From contig OX243816.1 in NCBI GenBank assembly GCA_945859605.1, positions 40,056,863 through 40,120,862 of the forward strand: DNA of 64,000 bases, in the 5' to 3' direction. The translations under genes and the position numbers were made by a program. How positions within the stretch are numbered: position 1 is the stretch's first letter; every line of letters begins with the position of its first letter. Shown here in pieces: positions 43,001 through 54,285 of the stretch. This DNA comes from Lumbricus rubellus. Taxonomy: Eukaryota > Annelida > Clitellata > Crassiclitellata > Lumbricidae. A model generated the notes under the pieces. That model made no database searches. It saw only the letters and a list, made by a program, of their open reading frames with translations, and was not told the origin of the DNA.

Positions 43001-45295
43001 CACTCTTGGAGCGGACAACGGAATCGTTTCGAATTATCACCTGAAAACAATCATGTTATGGAAATGCGAACAACAAGATGAAACGTTCTGGAACGAATCG
43101 CAACTCATTGGAATAGTCAGTCGTCTGATTTCTTGTCTCGTACAACACTTGAATAGCCAAAGACTTCGGCATTATTTCATTGCAAGATGCAATCTGTTTG
43201 ACAATCGAAAAGTTAGAAACAACCAGACACAACACGAAGAGCTGAAGCTTAAGCTAATTCCGTTTACAGCAGTTGAGAGTCTGGTCGACTGGTTTCTAGA
43301 GTACTACCTACTGGCTGCTTATGAGAAAATCCCTCAACGCCAAGTCACTCGACACATGGAAGACCTTAGAAATATAACTCATCTAATCAGAAAAGCGATC
43401 AATTGCTATAAAAGAAAAGAACGGATAGAAAAACTTCGTCTGAAATATCTTGATACATACAACGATAGCAAAGTTCACAGAGATGAAAATGAGTTTGAGC
43501 TTTGCATTAATATTCTCATGATAGAAATTTTGCCAAAGGGATTAATTCATAGACCATATGTGTTTCAGATGTACATACGCGCGCTGCCACAAGTTGATTT
43601 GAGATTGTCTAGGTTCTTCCGAGGATTTTGTTACTTACTTCTGGCTCAACAGCTTCCGAAATTGAACTCAGAGATGATTTGTTCTCAGCTCATCAGCATT
43701 ACTTTGATCTTGATTAGAGTTCCGAATGTCAGTGCCTACTTTCATCTTTTTCGCGGTTTTGAAAACGATTGTTCGGATTCCTACTTCAACAAAGCCATAT
43801 TTTTACTTAAAATCCAAAGGATGGAAACGGTTGAAGCAGCACTACCGCTGGCATTATCGAAGGCATGTTTAGTGAAGTATTTAGAAAGTCATGTCGAACA
43901 GCCCATGTTCTACGACCCAACCACTGCATACCTGGCTGCAATGCTCTATAGTGAAAAGCAGTATCAACAAACTCTGGATTTCTGTACATCCATTTCTTCA
44001 AAGATAACAGGGCATCAGATCATCGACTGTTGTAGAGTTGAATTGCAGCTTCTACCTGAGTGTGACGACATTTCCGTTGCTGTGGGATTCTCAAATCTTT
44101 TCGAGTACATAATGAGAAATATCTCAACACAAACTTACGATCCACACTCGACTTCAAAAGACCTGACTCCAACTTTGCTGGTATATTTTTTAAGCGCTAA
44201 AGCTCGAATGAGATGTCAGAGTGATACAACTTATTCGCAATTACTTCGTCTAGTGCGCCACTACTACAGTTTTCTAAGAAACAGTTTGCTGAAAGCGTTG
44301 TTGTCTACGTGCGATTTCTGCCTGTACGGTTTCATGCTGAGCGACTTAAGGAAGTCAAAGCTGTGTTCATCGGTTGCTGGAAGGTATTCTTGGAGTGATT
44401 CTAATCTTGCAAAACGAACTATCCTCTACTCTCGACGTGAAGTAATGGACATCAGCTCATGCGACAAATTCGTCGTACATAATACTACAGAACCTGCCAA
44501 ACAGTTTCACTCGTTTGAGAGCATGATAAATCGACAGCGTTTGATTGATATGTACATCGATTTGAGTCTGTCTCAATTGACGGAAGAATATCGTGCAATG
44601 TATCATTACAGACGGGGAGAATACGATTCAGCGTTGAAGATATGTTGCGAAAATCTGAATATACCCAACTATTCCAGTGTTGTCTGTTCGAGACCTTTCA
44701 ATCTATTTTTAGACGATGATCTTGCGAAGATAATGGCTCGCAATTCTTGCTCAGACATCATCCATGTGTCCTATAAGTTTTTTCTTCTATATTTGAAGCT
44801 GCGCTGTTTGTTGGATCTTCAGGGACCAGGAAGCGAGATTGCGAGTGGTATAATAGAACTGACCTTACAGCAGAAATACATAATAGGTATACCGATAAAA
44901 GGAGAGAACCGTATTGAAGTCGATATTGTATGCATCATTTGCCAAAGGATTCGAGCACTTCGTACTGACATAATCTTTCATGGAGATGATTGCATCAGCG
45001 TCAAAGAAGGAGGCTCGTATAAAACTTACTTTGTAAGTCTCTAGCAACTATAATCTTAAATGGTATGGTATGGTATTATAAAGCGCCTCTTACAGACTAG
45101 CTATTCAGAGGCGCTCTCAGCGTGACAGCCCCGAGGAAAAAAAAGACTTCAAGTAGCGAAGGGCTGAAGATGACACCCCCATTAAGATCTTACTACGGAT
45201 AGTGGGAGGGAGGTCATTCCACATAGAAGGGCCTAAAATGGCAAAGGCACGTTGTTGGGCTGCTGTGCTGGTGTGGTGGTTACAACAGTGGTAAC

Positions 45296-45342
<47 letters not shown>

Positions 45343-45693
45343 AGCAGCAGTGGCGGCAGCAGCAGCAGCGGCGGCGGGGAGGCGGCGGCGGTGGCGGTGG
45401 TGGTGGTGGTAGTAGTAGTAGCACTTGCTGTAACAGCATCAGAAGCAGTGGTATGTGGGTTATTAATTAAACCCATAATAATTTGTGACTGTATTGCACA
45501 GTGGTGGTCGGTGATAATGAACAAAATTTGCTTCATGTATTTTATCAACTTTTCTCACCAATTAAGACAGTTCTGTTGATCGTTTTGTCAAAAGTTTTAT
45601 TTATTAGAGTTGTCTTCTTGTCAGGTCGATCCGAAAAGCCCGTCTGATTGGCGCGACAAAGATGGCAACGAGTCCAACGACGATTTGCTCTGA
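40007..45693 (+). CDS. Mab-21/cGAS-like receptor gene, copy 4 (type B), intact
   Basis: Exons: 40007-40469 (phase 1, donor GTAAGT), 42625-45032 (acceptor TTCTATAG, donor GTAAGT), 45625-45693 (acceptor TTGTCAG, stop TGA). All junction phases agree and give 979 residues without interruption, the best-preserved member of the array. Catalytic signature: Gly60-Ser61, Asp76 and Asp78 in GDMDVM, and Asp190 in CDFVICIRCPCWP, the place of the third metal-binding Asp in cGAS. The C-lobe follows (GWPSVSLLQEV, DTEQWRFSFSRAEVVLVRSWTK, YHLKTIMLWKCE), then ~550 residues of mostly helical, TPR-like sequence. The last exon is short and acidic (DWRDKDGNESNDDLL). A 12-nt in-frame insertion in exon 1 adds four residues. 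No signal peptide or membrane segment is seen, so a cytosolic enzyme is likely. Product and ligand cannot be deduced. Confidence 0.88.
40150..40167. repeat. 18-bp perfect palindrome inside exon 1 of copy 4
   Basis: ACCGGTAAGCTTACCGGT arises from a 12-nt in-frame insertion absent in copies 1 to 3. It adds four residues between strand segments ahead of the GS motif and creates an internal GGTAAG donor-like sequence. Confidence 0.85.
40580..40880 (-). mobile_element. LINE 3'-end fragment in intron 1 of copy 4
   Basis: Counterpart of 22830-23115 in copy 2 (CCCGGTGCGATCGACC, GACAGAAAAGGCAGG). It supports the shared ancestry of the two type B introns. Confidence 0.6.
41235..41745. mobile_element. 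MITE with perfect 25-bp inverted repeats
   Basis: The left end 41235-41259 starts GGGCCGTCCATAAAGTACG; the right end 41721-41745 is its exact reverse complement. Further GTACGTCAC and TCACACTTTCTCGGACC repeats lie just inside each end. The target duplication is not clear. The interior is AT-rich and non-coding. Confidence 0.85.
42230..42560 (+). mobile_element. LINE reverse-transcriptase fragment in intron 1 of copy 4
   Basis: GAAACTTTGGAGTTTCC..AACCACAAGC, AAGCACATCAACCTGCT and the CTTTGTGATGGTCTCCCG segment correspond to the LG..L/H..I../YC..L..GLP part of an L2/CR1-like ORF. Paralogous to 23420-23645. Confidence 0.6.
45055..45240 (-). mobile_element. LINE 3' end in intron 2 of copy 4
   Basis: A (TGGTA)n tail at 45060-45076 adjoins AAGCGCCTCTTACAG...TTCAGAGGCGCT, the terminal hairpin also present at 11155-11190. 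The reverse strand encodes an RAFAILGPSMWNDLP-type LINE C-terminus up to ~45250. Confidence 0.7.
45293..45425. repeat. (TAG)n/(GCA)n/(GGT)n compound microsatellite
   Basis: TAG run 45296-45343 followed by GCAGCGGCGGCGG and GGTGGTGGTAG stretches, in intron 2 of cGLR copy 4. Confidence 0.9.
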
Positions 45694-48570
45694 CGTAAAT
45701 TCTGGCTAATCTCGCACGTCGTCACAAAACGATTTTACCAAGCCACATTTCTTTGCATGGACGGATTATATTATCATTTCATTAACTCATAAAATACTTT
45801 GACGAAAGCAATATGGCAGACTAACAAGGATCATTGCCAAGTGTGACTGTAAACGTTTTGAATCAGCACTTAAATGGAATCAAATTCGCTTTGTGTTCCA
45901 CTGGAAAGACTTCTTGATTGAAATGTAGTTAGACAAACGTTATGAATACAAGCTATATAATTTTCTAGTTTGATTGGGCCTTTGCTATGTTAAATTAAGC
46001 CAATATTTGGAAAACGACAGCGTCTTTTTACTACGATTCAACCATTACAGAAGTTCCTGGCTACCATTGTTAATAATTTCTCACACTAATGGTTGCCCAA
46101 GCGCTGCACACACATCTCACTGGTCAAAAGTTTTATGAATTTGTTATATTGAGCATAATTATAGGGGTGTTTTACTTGACTTCTATGCTGACGAGGCTCT
46201 ACTTAATTAAAATTACGCTTACAATTGCAATATTGTAACTACTCGCTTCGTCATAGAGGGGTGGGGCTCTAACCCAGTGATAATTTTGTTAACGTTGAGT
46301 AAAATTATAACTGAAAATATTGGCTTCCGTCAAGTCTAACGGTAACTGTAACTGAAATAATTTAAGAACGAAAACTGAAACTGATCCGAAAATTAAACAC
46401 ACTGAACTGAGCTAATCCTTATAATTATTCTATATGGTCCATAAGGAGACTTCTGCGCACCGCTGTCTGCCTCATAGGCCGCATTCCCAAGTGTGGCCGA
46501 GTCTCTGAGTGCATGCGGGATGTGCTCGTTGGCTCCCTTAGTCCCTTACCCACATTGCTTTTTTTACCGAACTTTTGTTTTGGTCTGGCGCTGTAGTAAA
46601 GGTCTGCACAATCGATATTCGCGGGAGCTCTGCTGCTCCACCAGGCGCGTCCAGCATCACTGCACAAGCGGAACTTATTGTTCCTTCCTTGTGGACTGCA
46701 ATCGGGCAGCGCCTCGCCTTCTCCGTGGCTGGTAGCCTACTACGACCTGGGTTACTGCTCTTTGTCAAATGCCTATTGGTCTCTCTTTCTCATTTTCATA
46801 GTTCTTCAGATTGCCGCTCTTGCATGGCTGGCATCATGGGCAACCTTGAAGAGGCGATATGACAAATTGCTGCAACATACAAATAATAGTAGTTGGTTGA
46901 GCACAGGCAGAATTCGCTTCAACTGGAGTTGGCCTACATAGAATCGAACACTCACAAGTGACTAGTCTGAGCACTTGCTTGGTTCGCTCGACATTCGCTA
47001 CCTATGATGAGGAGGCGTCAATAGAAGCGACGTTTCAGCCTAAATTTAAGCGACAAGAAAGAGTTTGCCAAACACCAAGTTATGACACTCACGAACTGCA
47101 CCATTCGAGTAAGCTTACCTTTCTCGATCATTTATCTAGACTTTTTCAATAATTATGGCGATCACCGTCATCACTGAATTCGTGCAGCGCCTCAATCTTA
47201 ACACATGTCTAACATTGTCTATACATAACTGGGTGCGCAGTTGGGGTAATCATTTTACCGATTTCCTCCGGCGCAGTTGGGATGCAAGCCGGGTCATCGT
47301 GGGCGATGTTTCAGTCTGCGGTGGGCAAGTGAATGATTAGCATGTTTACGATCCACCGGAAATAACCAACCCTCTACGGCACCGTGTACATCAATGCTGC
47401 CCGGAAATGATATGAGAAAAGCAGGGCCAGCGTTCGTGCATACAGCACGAGCCATCGTCTCTCGGTAACCTCTCTTTATTCATCGTATTTCTTTGTTCCT
47501 TCACCCGGTTCACCGACCGGAGGGCGCCACCCGCGTTGACCAGAGCACCTGTTCTCAGCCCACGGCATCCAGGCGTTCTCCATCCATCTTCTGCGCGGCA
47601 CGAGCACCTGCCTGCATCGAATGGGTTCCGACCAACTACCGGATTTTTTTGCGAGGTTTCGATGAATAATTCATCGCAATTTTCGCGACGCTGCCCGATC
47701 CCTATATTGGTTTTGTGTTAAGCAAACACGACGCGCCGACAGGTTGGTCGGTCGGGGCGTGTGCTCCGGGTCGCCGGCAGATGACACGGATATATATAAG
47801 CCAGGTGACGATAGCGACATTCGCTTTTGCAGAGGTGTCATAAAGGACGCAGAAAGTCGTTTTCTCGTCGCTGCGTGCGTCGCCAAATTAACTGCTGACC
47901 AAGAAGTTGCCACGTTCGTCTCGAATTGCAGCGGTAAGTGTCGCCTTGACGTCGTTGGTGTAAGAATCATTTTGGCAAATAAGTTATTTGAATAAAATCG
48001 TTATTTAGAGTCATTCGTTCGGCTAATATTAGCAGGAGGCCAAAAGAGGCATGTGATGTGTTTTTCATGAATATGCTTATCGTGGTGTCTTTCAAGGATA
48101 AGACGCGCGAAAGCGACAGTCGCAGAAGACGCAGTGCAACGGTGGACACTGGACAGTGGAAGTGTGGTTATAGAGAACAGTTAGAGAATCTACTAAGCGT
48201 ATAATGCAATAATTTTTCTTACTTAACGAAATTTCTTTGAGAAATCGTACACATCGACCACTAACTGCCTCGTCTGTACAATATCATACTTTCTGACAGG
48301 AAGTTTCTGTGACTGCTGCAAAGAATCGTGAAGCGCATAGTTCTTAAACTGTAGGTTTATGAAATATGCATAACTGAGTCTCGCGATTGAATTGACACCG
48401 GCTTTATTGACTGTTATTGGACCAACAGAACTAAGCCAGAAAGGTGCGTAAGAGAATTATAGGCCTGGCCGGGCTTGTGTCAAGGAATCTTTCAATGTCG
48501 AGTGTGTAGATGTAATTTCTTATTAATTCTTAAACCCGCATAGGCACATATTATAGGCTAGTAGAGGTCA
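45694..48570. other. Unassigned region between the cGLR array and the right Polinton
   Basis: 45694-45955 is the copy 4 3' flank (paralogous to 26509-26770). 46420-46940 and 47460-47970 have higher GC and overlapping short ORFs on both strands, none resembling a family I know; one (46678-46941) has a possible membrane segment. TATATATAAG at about 47793 could be a TATA box, and 47700-48000 could belong to an LTR or an unspliced host exon. I cannot support a gene here. Confidence 0.3.
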
Positions 48571-48745
48571 AAGTAGCAAGCTCGGACAATTTGACCAGTA
48601 CAGCCTTGAGCTTCGGACAATTTGACCAGTATAGCCTTGGGCTCGGACAATTTGACCAGTATAGCCTTGACCTTCGGACAATTTGACCAATACAGCCTTA
48701 AAAATTGAGTGCCCGCACAGTTTGACCAATACTAGCCTTACTTTT
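48571..48745. repeat. Polinton terminal repeat with ~30-bp subterminal tandem units (right copy, polB end)
   Basis: Four units of TTCGGACAATTTGACCAGTA followed by TAGCCTTG, with a more distant fifth. The edge is near AGTAGAGGTCAAAGTAGC (about 48571); its outermost base cannot be fixed because the partner end lies outside the window. The inner part continues to the leader at 48798 and matches 9360-9480 inverted. Confidence 0.75.
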
Positions 48746-48797
48746 TCAAATTCGATGTCTGGCGTAAAAAAGTAAAAAAAAAAGTAAAAAAAATTTC

Positions 48798-48812
48798 TCT
48801 GGCGTATATAAA
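48798..48812 (+). promoter_or_regulatory. TATA-like leader of polB (right Polinton)
   Basis: CTGGCGTATATAAA immediately precedes the ATG at 48813, preceded by A-rich tracts (48768-48792). The same block occurs twice in the left copy, so it is a conserved element promoter by inference. Confidence 0.45.
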
Positions 48813-51800
48813 ATGACTGAAAAAATGGAATATACAGCTCGGCCTAAAGACAAGATTTCCCAATATAAAATGGACTACTCATCGTACAATCTGAAAGAAT
48901 TACGGCAAATTCCAAAACAGAGAGGACAAAGAGGATACTCGAGTTTGCGAAAAGCGGAACTCATAGCGTTCATATCGCAGGGAGACCGACTAGGTGCTCG
49001 GGCCCGGGTCAACAAAGCACCAGCGCAAACTCCCGCCACTGTGCGAGAATTGCGGGAAATTGCAAAAAAGAGAGGTGTGCGAGGATACTCGAGATTAGCA
49101 AAAGCGGAACTTACTGCATTCTTGTCTACTACTTGGAAATTTTTGAACACGGGGAAAAATAAAATAGTTTTTTCGGATTGGCTGACTCGCGAGATTAGTC
49201 AGTTACCCCCGCAAATAAAACCACCCATTCATAGGTTCAAACTTCGAGAGACTGCGACGGCCATCAAAGGGTTTACAAAAAGATACACGATCGATGGCGA
49301 CAACGGGATCGATGTTGCAACTTTTCTCAAGGCTGTAAGACCGCATGTAGTTAGGCTGCTAGGGAAAAATCGCGGGGTAAAAGTTCAATTCGATCTCATG
49401 TGCGAAATGGAGAAAGTAGATATGAAAACCGGCGAAGTAGTAACGGCTGAGCCTAATTTCAAATCAAAGAGTGATATTATTTTAGAAGCAACCGATGTGA
49501 GGGAAATATATGCCAACGCAGCGGATAAAATTAAGGAGAGCATGGCAAGTTTTCAGATGCGGGGGAGTAATTGGAGATTCAAAACCGTTTTGAAGTTGGA
49601 TATCGATACAGTGGTATATAAACCATTGAAAGGTAGTTCCTACATTCCACTTCCCGATTATTTAGCGAATAAAAAGGCTATTATTAATATGAAGAACAAA
49701 GATGAGGAATGCTTCAAGTGGTGTGTAGCGAGAGCTGTAAACCCCGTTGAAGAACATCCGGAGAGAATAACGAAAGAATTAATTAGACAGTCTGAGGAAC
49801 TCAATTGGTCTGGTATTGAATTCCCAGTAGCAGCGGATGCTAATGTGATAGGTAAGTTTGAGAAAAATAATAATATTAGTATTAATGTTTTTGGTTATGA
49901 GAAAGAAGTGAATGTATTCCCACTATATATATCAAAGCATGAGAATGATAGGTGCGTAGATCTATTACTCATTTCTGATGGAGAAAAGAAGCATTATTGT
50001 TGGATCAAGAATTTCAACAGACTGATGGCGGTGAAAACAGAAAATACTACTACATCAATGTACTATTGCAAAAGATGCTTGATAGGATTCAGTAGAAAAG
50101 AATCGCTTCACAAACATACTGAGTACTGTTCGCAGCAGGACGCCCAACGAATAGAACTTCCAGAACCTGGGACTATGCTAAGTTTTACACATTATTATCG
50201 GAAGATGCGTGTACCGTTTGTGTATTTTGCCGACTTTGAATCGTTCATCAAACCTATCGGTACATGTCAACCCGTTCCTAGCACGTCTTACACCAACAAG
50301 TATCAAAAACATACACCCAGCTCGTTTTGTTACCACATGAAATGCTTCGACGATGATGTTTATTCCCAAGAGCCGGTGCGGTTTACAGCTGAAAACGAAG
50401 ACGATGATGTTGCTCAGTTATTCATAGACTCTATCGAAGAAAATGTAAAACGAATATACAACGAGTTCAAATTCCCCAAGAAGATGATATTCGGCAAGAA
50501 AGAGCAGGAGCTCTTCGACTCGGCTACTGTTTGCCATATATGCGGGGGAGAATTTATAGGCGAAGAAAAACCGGTACGAGATCACTGTCATTTGACTGGA
50601 AAATTTAGAGGCGCCGCTCACAACCTTTGTAATCTGAAATTCAAAGTCCCCAAGTTCTTCCCTGTCGTATTTCACAATTTGACCGGTTATGACAGCCATT
50701 TATTTATCAAGAAATTACGAGGTGAACACGGCGAGAAAATCAAATGCATTCCCTGCAACGAAGAAAAGTATATCTCATTCAGCAGAGAGGTCGTCGTCGA
50801 TAAATTTGTAGACAAAGATGGAAAAGAGCGAGAAGTCAAGCGCGAATTACGTTTCATCGATAGTTTAAGATTCATGCCCCAGAGTCTCGACGTGTTATCG
50901 AAAAATCTTCAGAAAGATCAGTGCAAGAATTTAGGGAAATTTTTTGAAGGTGAGAAGCTGGATCTTTTACTCAGAAAAGGCGTTTACCCGTATGATTACG
51001 TCGACGGTGTTGAAAGATTAAACGAAACCGAATTACCATCGAAGCATGCCTTCTATTCAAAACTAACCGATTCGGGTATCAGCGAAAAAGATTACGCGCA
51101 CGCGAAAACGGTATGGGACAAATTTGAATGCAAAACATTACGTCAATATCACGACTTGTACAATTTATCGGATGTTCTATTATTAGCGGATGTGTTCGAA
51201 AACTTCAGAGACGTCTGTATGAAGCACTACAACCTAGATCCTGCGTGGTACTACACTAGCCCAGGACTTGCATGGGATGCGGCGTTGAAGACGACTGGTG
51301 TAGAGTTGGAGTTGTTGAGTGACTACGATATGTTACTGATGATCAAGCAGGGAATACGAGGAGGTGTCAGCACGATTTCGCATGGATACGCGAAAGCGAA
51401 CAACGAGTACATGGGAGAAGCTTTCAATCCCGCCCAGCATTCAGTATTCATTCCATACTTGGACGCGAACAACTTGTACGGATGGGCGATGAGCAAACCG
51501 TTACCAACTCATGGGTTTGAATGGATGAACGATGACGAATTGAATGATTGGAGAAACATTACCGAACGAGATGGAGTGGGATGTGTGTTAGAAGTCGACT
51601 TAGAATATCCAGAGGAATTGCACGACCTGCATAATGATTATCCTCTCGCTCCGGATAGTGTAAAACCCGCGGGATCGAATGTCGCGAAACTCATTCCAAA
51701 CTTGAATGACAAAGTAAAGTATGTAGTTCATTACGAAAATTTAAAATTGTATGAAAGGCTCGGATTGAAAATCGTAAAAATACATCGGGGAATAAAAATT

Positions 51801-52686
51801 CGTGGAAAGTGCCTGGCTGAAAAAGTATATCGATCTGAATACCAACCTGAGAACGAAAGCTACGAACGATTTTGAGAAAGACTTTTTCAAACTGATGAAC
51901 AATAGCGTTTTCGGTAAAACAATGGAAGCTATCGAGAATCGAGTTGACATACGATTGGTGAGTGATGAGAAGGAGGCTATCAAGCTAGTCGCGAAAACTA
52001 ATTACGACAGACGAACTATTTTCGACGAAAACCTCATCGCCGTTCACATGAAAAAGACCAAGTTGTTTTACAACAAGCCGATATATCTAGGGATGTGTAT
52101 ATTAGACGTCAGTAAGACACTCATGTATGAGTTTCATTATAATTACATCAAGGCCAAGTACGGAGATAGGGCCAAACTATTATTCACCGATACCGATTCT
52201 TTGGCGTATGAAATTAAAACGGAAGACTTCTACAAAGATATTTCCCCCGACGTCCAAAGTATGTTCGATACTTCAGACTATCCGAGCGATCACCCGTCGG
52301 GTATAGAATCCGGCGTTAATAAAAAAGTGGTTGGTATGTTCAAAGACGAGGCCGCGGGAAAACAGATTGAAGAATTTGTCGGTCTGCGATCCAAGTTGTA
52401 CTCTTACAAAATGGCGGGTGAAGACTACAAGAAATGTAAAGGAGTGAAAAAGAACGTCGTCAAGAAATCAATCACTCACGCAGATTACAAAGACTGCGTG
52501 TTTACGAAAAGACAACAATCGAGAGCGATGAACGTCATTCGCTCCTATCGCCATGAAATTTACACCGAAGAAGTAAATAAAATAGCTCTCTCAGCAAACG
52601 ACGACAAAAGAGTAATAATGGACGACGGGATACACACCCTAGCCTATGGGCACTACACGCTGAAAACTAAACAAAATAAAGAATAA
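48813..52686 (+). pseudogene. polB: Protein-primed DNA polymerase B with one frameshift (right Polinton)
   Basis: About 1,290 codons. Two SAP/Rho_N-like repeats (residues ~20-55 and ~70-105) precede a ~300-residue N-terminal region. Next are the exonuclease motifs YFADFESF and HNLTGYDSHLF, an inserted endonuclease-VII-like His-Me domain (CHICGG, RDHCH, HNLCN), exonuclease III (LSDVLLLADVF), then polymerase motifs A (LDANNLYGWAM), B (NNSVFGKTME) and C (FTDTDS). One extra A in the run at 51794-51798 (five A here, four in the left copy) stops the first frame at 51875; the rest, including motifs B and C, continues in another frame from ~51802. Without that base the gene would read through. A sequencing or assembly indel is as likely as real decay. 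Confidence 0.93.
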
Positions 52687-52702
52687 TTTACACTAATATA
52701 GA

Positions 52703-53032
52703 ATGGATGCGGCAAAAAAAGTGTGTTCTAAATGCAAAATAGAAAAAAGCTTGGACGAATTTCACAAAGATAACTCACAGAAGAGCGGGTATTACCCCAG
52801 CTGTAAAATTTGTAAAAATGCCAAAGTGAAAGAGCTTGCGCACAAATACGCAAGACAGGAAATTAGGGAGACAAAAGACACAAAAGTTTGCAGCCGGTGT
52901 AAGGTAAATCAGAACATATCGGAATACGTCAACAATCGATTTCAAAAAGATGGAAAGGCGAATGAATGCAAAAATTGCAGACATAAATATTATCTCGCCT
53001 GCGTAGAAGCTCGAAAGCTCATTAGTTTGTGA
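52703..53032 (+). CDS. Small protein with two zinc-ribbon-like C-x2-C units (right Polinton)
   Basis: 109 residues, same organisation as 2446-2775: two C-x2-C ... C-x2-C modules (CSKCKIEKSLDEF ... CKICKN; CSRCKVNQNISEY ... CKNC). The substitutions relative to the left copy spare all the Cys, which suggests selection on metal binding. It starts 16 bp after polB and ends 22 bp before the protease. Function unknown; nucleic-acid binding is likely. Confidence 0.72.
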   Translation: MDAAKKVCSKCKIEKSLDEFHKDNSQKSGYYPSCKICKNAKVKELAHKYARQEIRETKDTKVCSRCKVNQNISEYVNNRFQKDGKANECKNCRHKYYLACVEARKLISL

Positions 53033-53054
53033 AACATCTAGATGAAATATTAAA

Positions 53055-53489
53055 ATGAGCTATACAACTGTGAAAAACATAAATGTCGAAGGTGTTATTC
53101 TCGCAAATCATCCGTTGACGAATTTTGAGCTACTAGATGCCGCGAAAAAGCTCAATATTCCTAATTTCCGGGGAGTATTTCTCAGAGACGAGCTGCCGAA
53201 GAAACCTGGACGGACTGAATGCGGGATATTGAATCTAGACGATTCTAATGGAACCGGCTCGCACTGGGTCGCTTTTTCAAAAAACGGCAAGGACAAAATA
53301 TATTTCGACAGCTATGGCCTGTCCCCTCCTACAGAACTGGTAAAGTATTTGCAGAGTCCTGTGTACTACAATAGCGAACGCGTGCAGCCCGACAACGAAG
53401 TGTTTTGCGGTCATCTATGCCTGCACGTCCTGAAAAAAACATGCAAAGATGGAGTGACTTTTCAAGAAGTTATAAACAGCCTGCATTGA
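53055..53489 (+). CDS. Adenain-type cysteine protease (right Polinton)
   Basis: 144 residues, intact. His70 (GSHWVAF), Asp85 (YFDSYG), Gln111 and Cys118 (FCGHLCL) are all kept. It presumably cleaves capsid and core precursors during virion maturation, as the related adenovirus enzyme does. The ATG follows an AT-rich AAATATTAAA leader like those in front of the other structural genes. Confidence 0.93.
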   Translation: MSYTTVKNINVEGVILANHPLTNFELLDAAKKLNIPNFRGVFLRDELPKKPGRTECGILNLDDSNGTGSHWVAFSKNGKDKIYFDSYGLSPPTELVKYLQSPVYYNSERVQPDNEVFCGHLCLHVLKKTCKDGVTFQEVINSLH

Positions 53490-53511
53490 AAATTATATTC
53501 AGATGTAAAAA

Positions 53512-54261
53512 ATGCCTGTTGATAAATTTGGACATACAGATTCAGGATCTACGCAAAGAGTAATTGCCGGGGGAGTTACTGAAAGTCAAGTAAATAGTAC
53601 TTTTCTAAGGCTAGATGGAGCAAACCCGGCGACTGGCGACCTAAATATGAGTGGTCACACTATTAGAGGTCTGCCTACAACGAATACAGCGAATACAGCG
53701 AATACTTCGGAAGCGGGAATAGATGAGGCCGTGAGTCGGGGGCAAGTAATAGATTTACTGCAGAATCACGACGACGTCCCGACCGACAATAATCATTTGA
53801 CGAATAAGAAATACGTCGATGAACAACTTACTTCGAAAGTGGCGGCGGTGGTAGGGCCCGCGGTTAGTGCTTGCAGTTCAACTCAACAGGCTATAATCGC
53901 TAGGACTCACACTGCAGTTACTTTTGACGTAATAAGATGCGGTACCGCAAAACACGGTATTGAACAGGGTATCGGAACGACTTCTTTCTTCCCCAGTAAA
54001 GCCGGGTACTATATCGTTTCGGCGTACATAGAATTTTGTAACAATAGTAATACCGCGTATGGCACCGTCCACCTGTATAAAAATGGGGCGTCGTACATGC
54101 AAATTGCGGGCGGAGGGAGCACGAAAGGTTCGCAAAACCATTCAATCGGTAGTAACATAGTTTTTCTAGACGAGTTCGATTACCTCAGCATACACGCTTT
54201 TTCATCCATCGCTACGAACATTTTGTGTCGGGACTTTTCTGCGGTATTCTTACGGCCCTAA
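53512..54261 (+). CDS. Fibre-like protein A (right Polinton)
   Basis: 249 residues, nearly identical to 1220-1969. The conserved N-terminal module (MPVDKFGHTDSGSTQR) and LTNKKYVDE linker precede a C1q/TNF-like beta-rich head. The ORF is intact. The N-terminal module is repeated at the start of the next gene 24 bp downstream, showing a tandem duplication of the attachment part. Receptor binding is inferred from architecture. Confidence 0.7.
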   Translation: MPVDKFGHTDSGSTQRVIAGGVTESQVNSTFLRLDGANPATGDLNMSGHTIRGLPTTNTANTANTSEAGIDEAVSRGQVIDLLQNHDDVPTDNNHLTNKKYVDEQLTSKVAAVVGPAVSACSSTQQAIIARTHTAVTFDVIRCGTAKHGIEQGIGTTSFFPSKAGYYIVSAYIEFCNNSNTAYGTVHLYKNGASYMQIAGGGSTKGSQNHSIGSNIVFLDEFDYLSIHAFSSIATNILCRDFSAVFLRP

Positions 54262-54285
54262 TTAATAAAAATTATTATATTCAAA

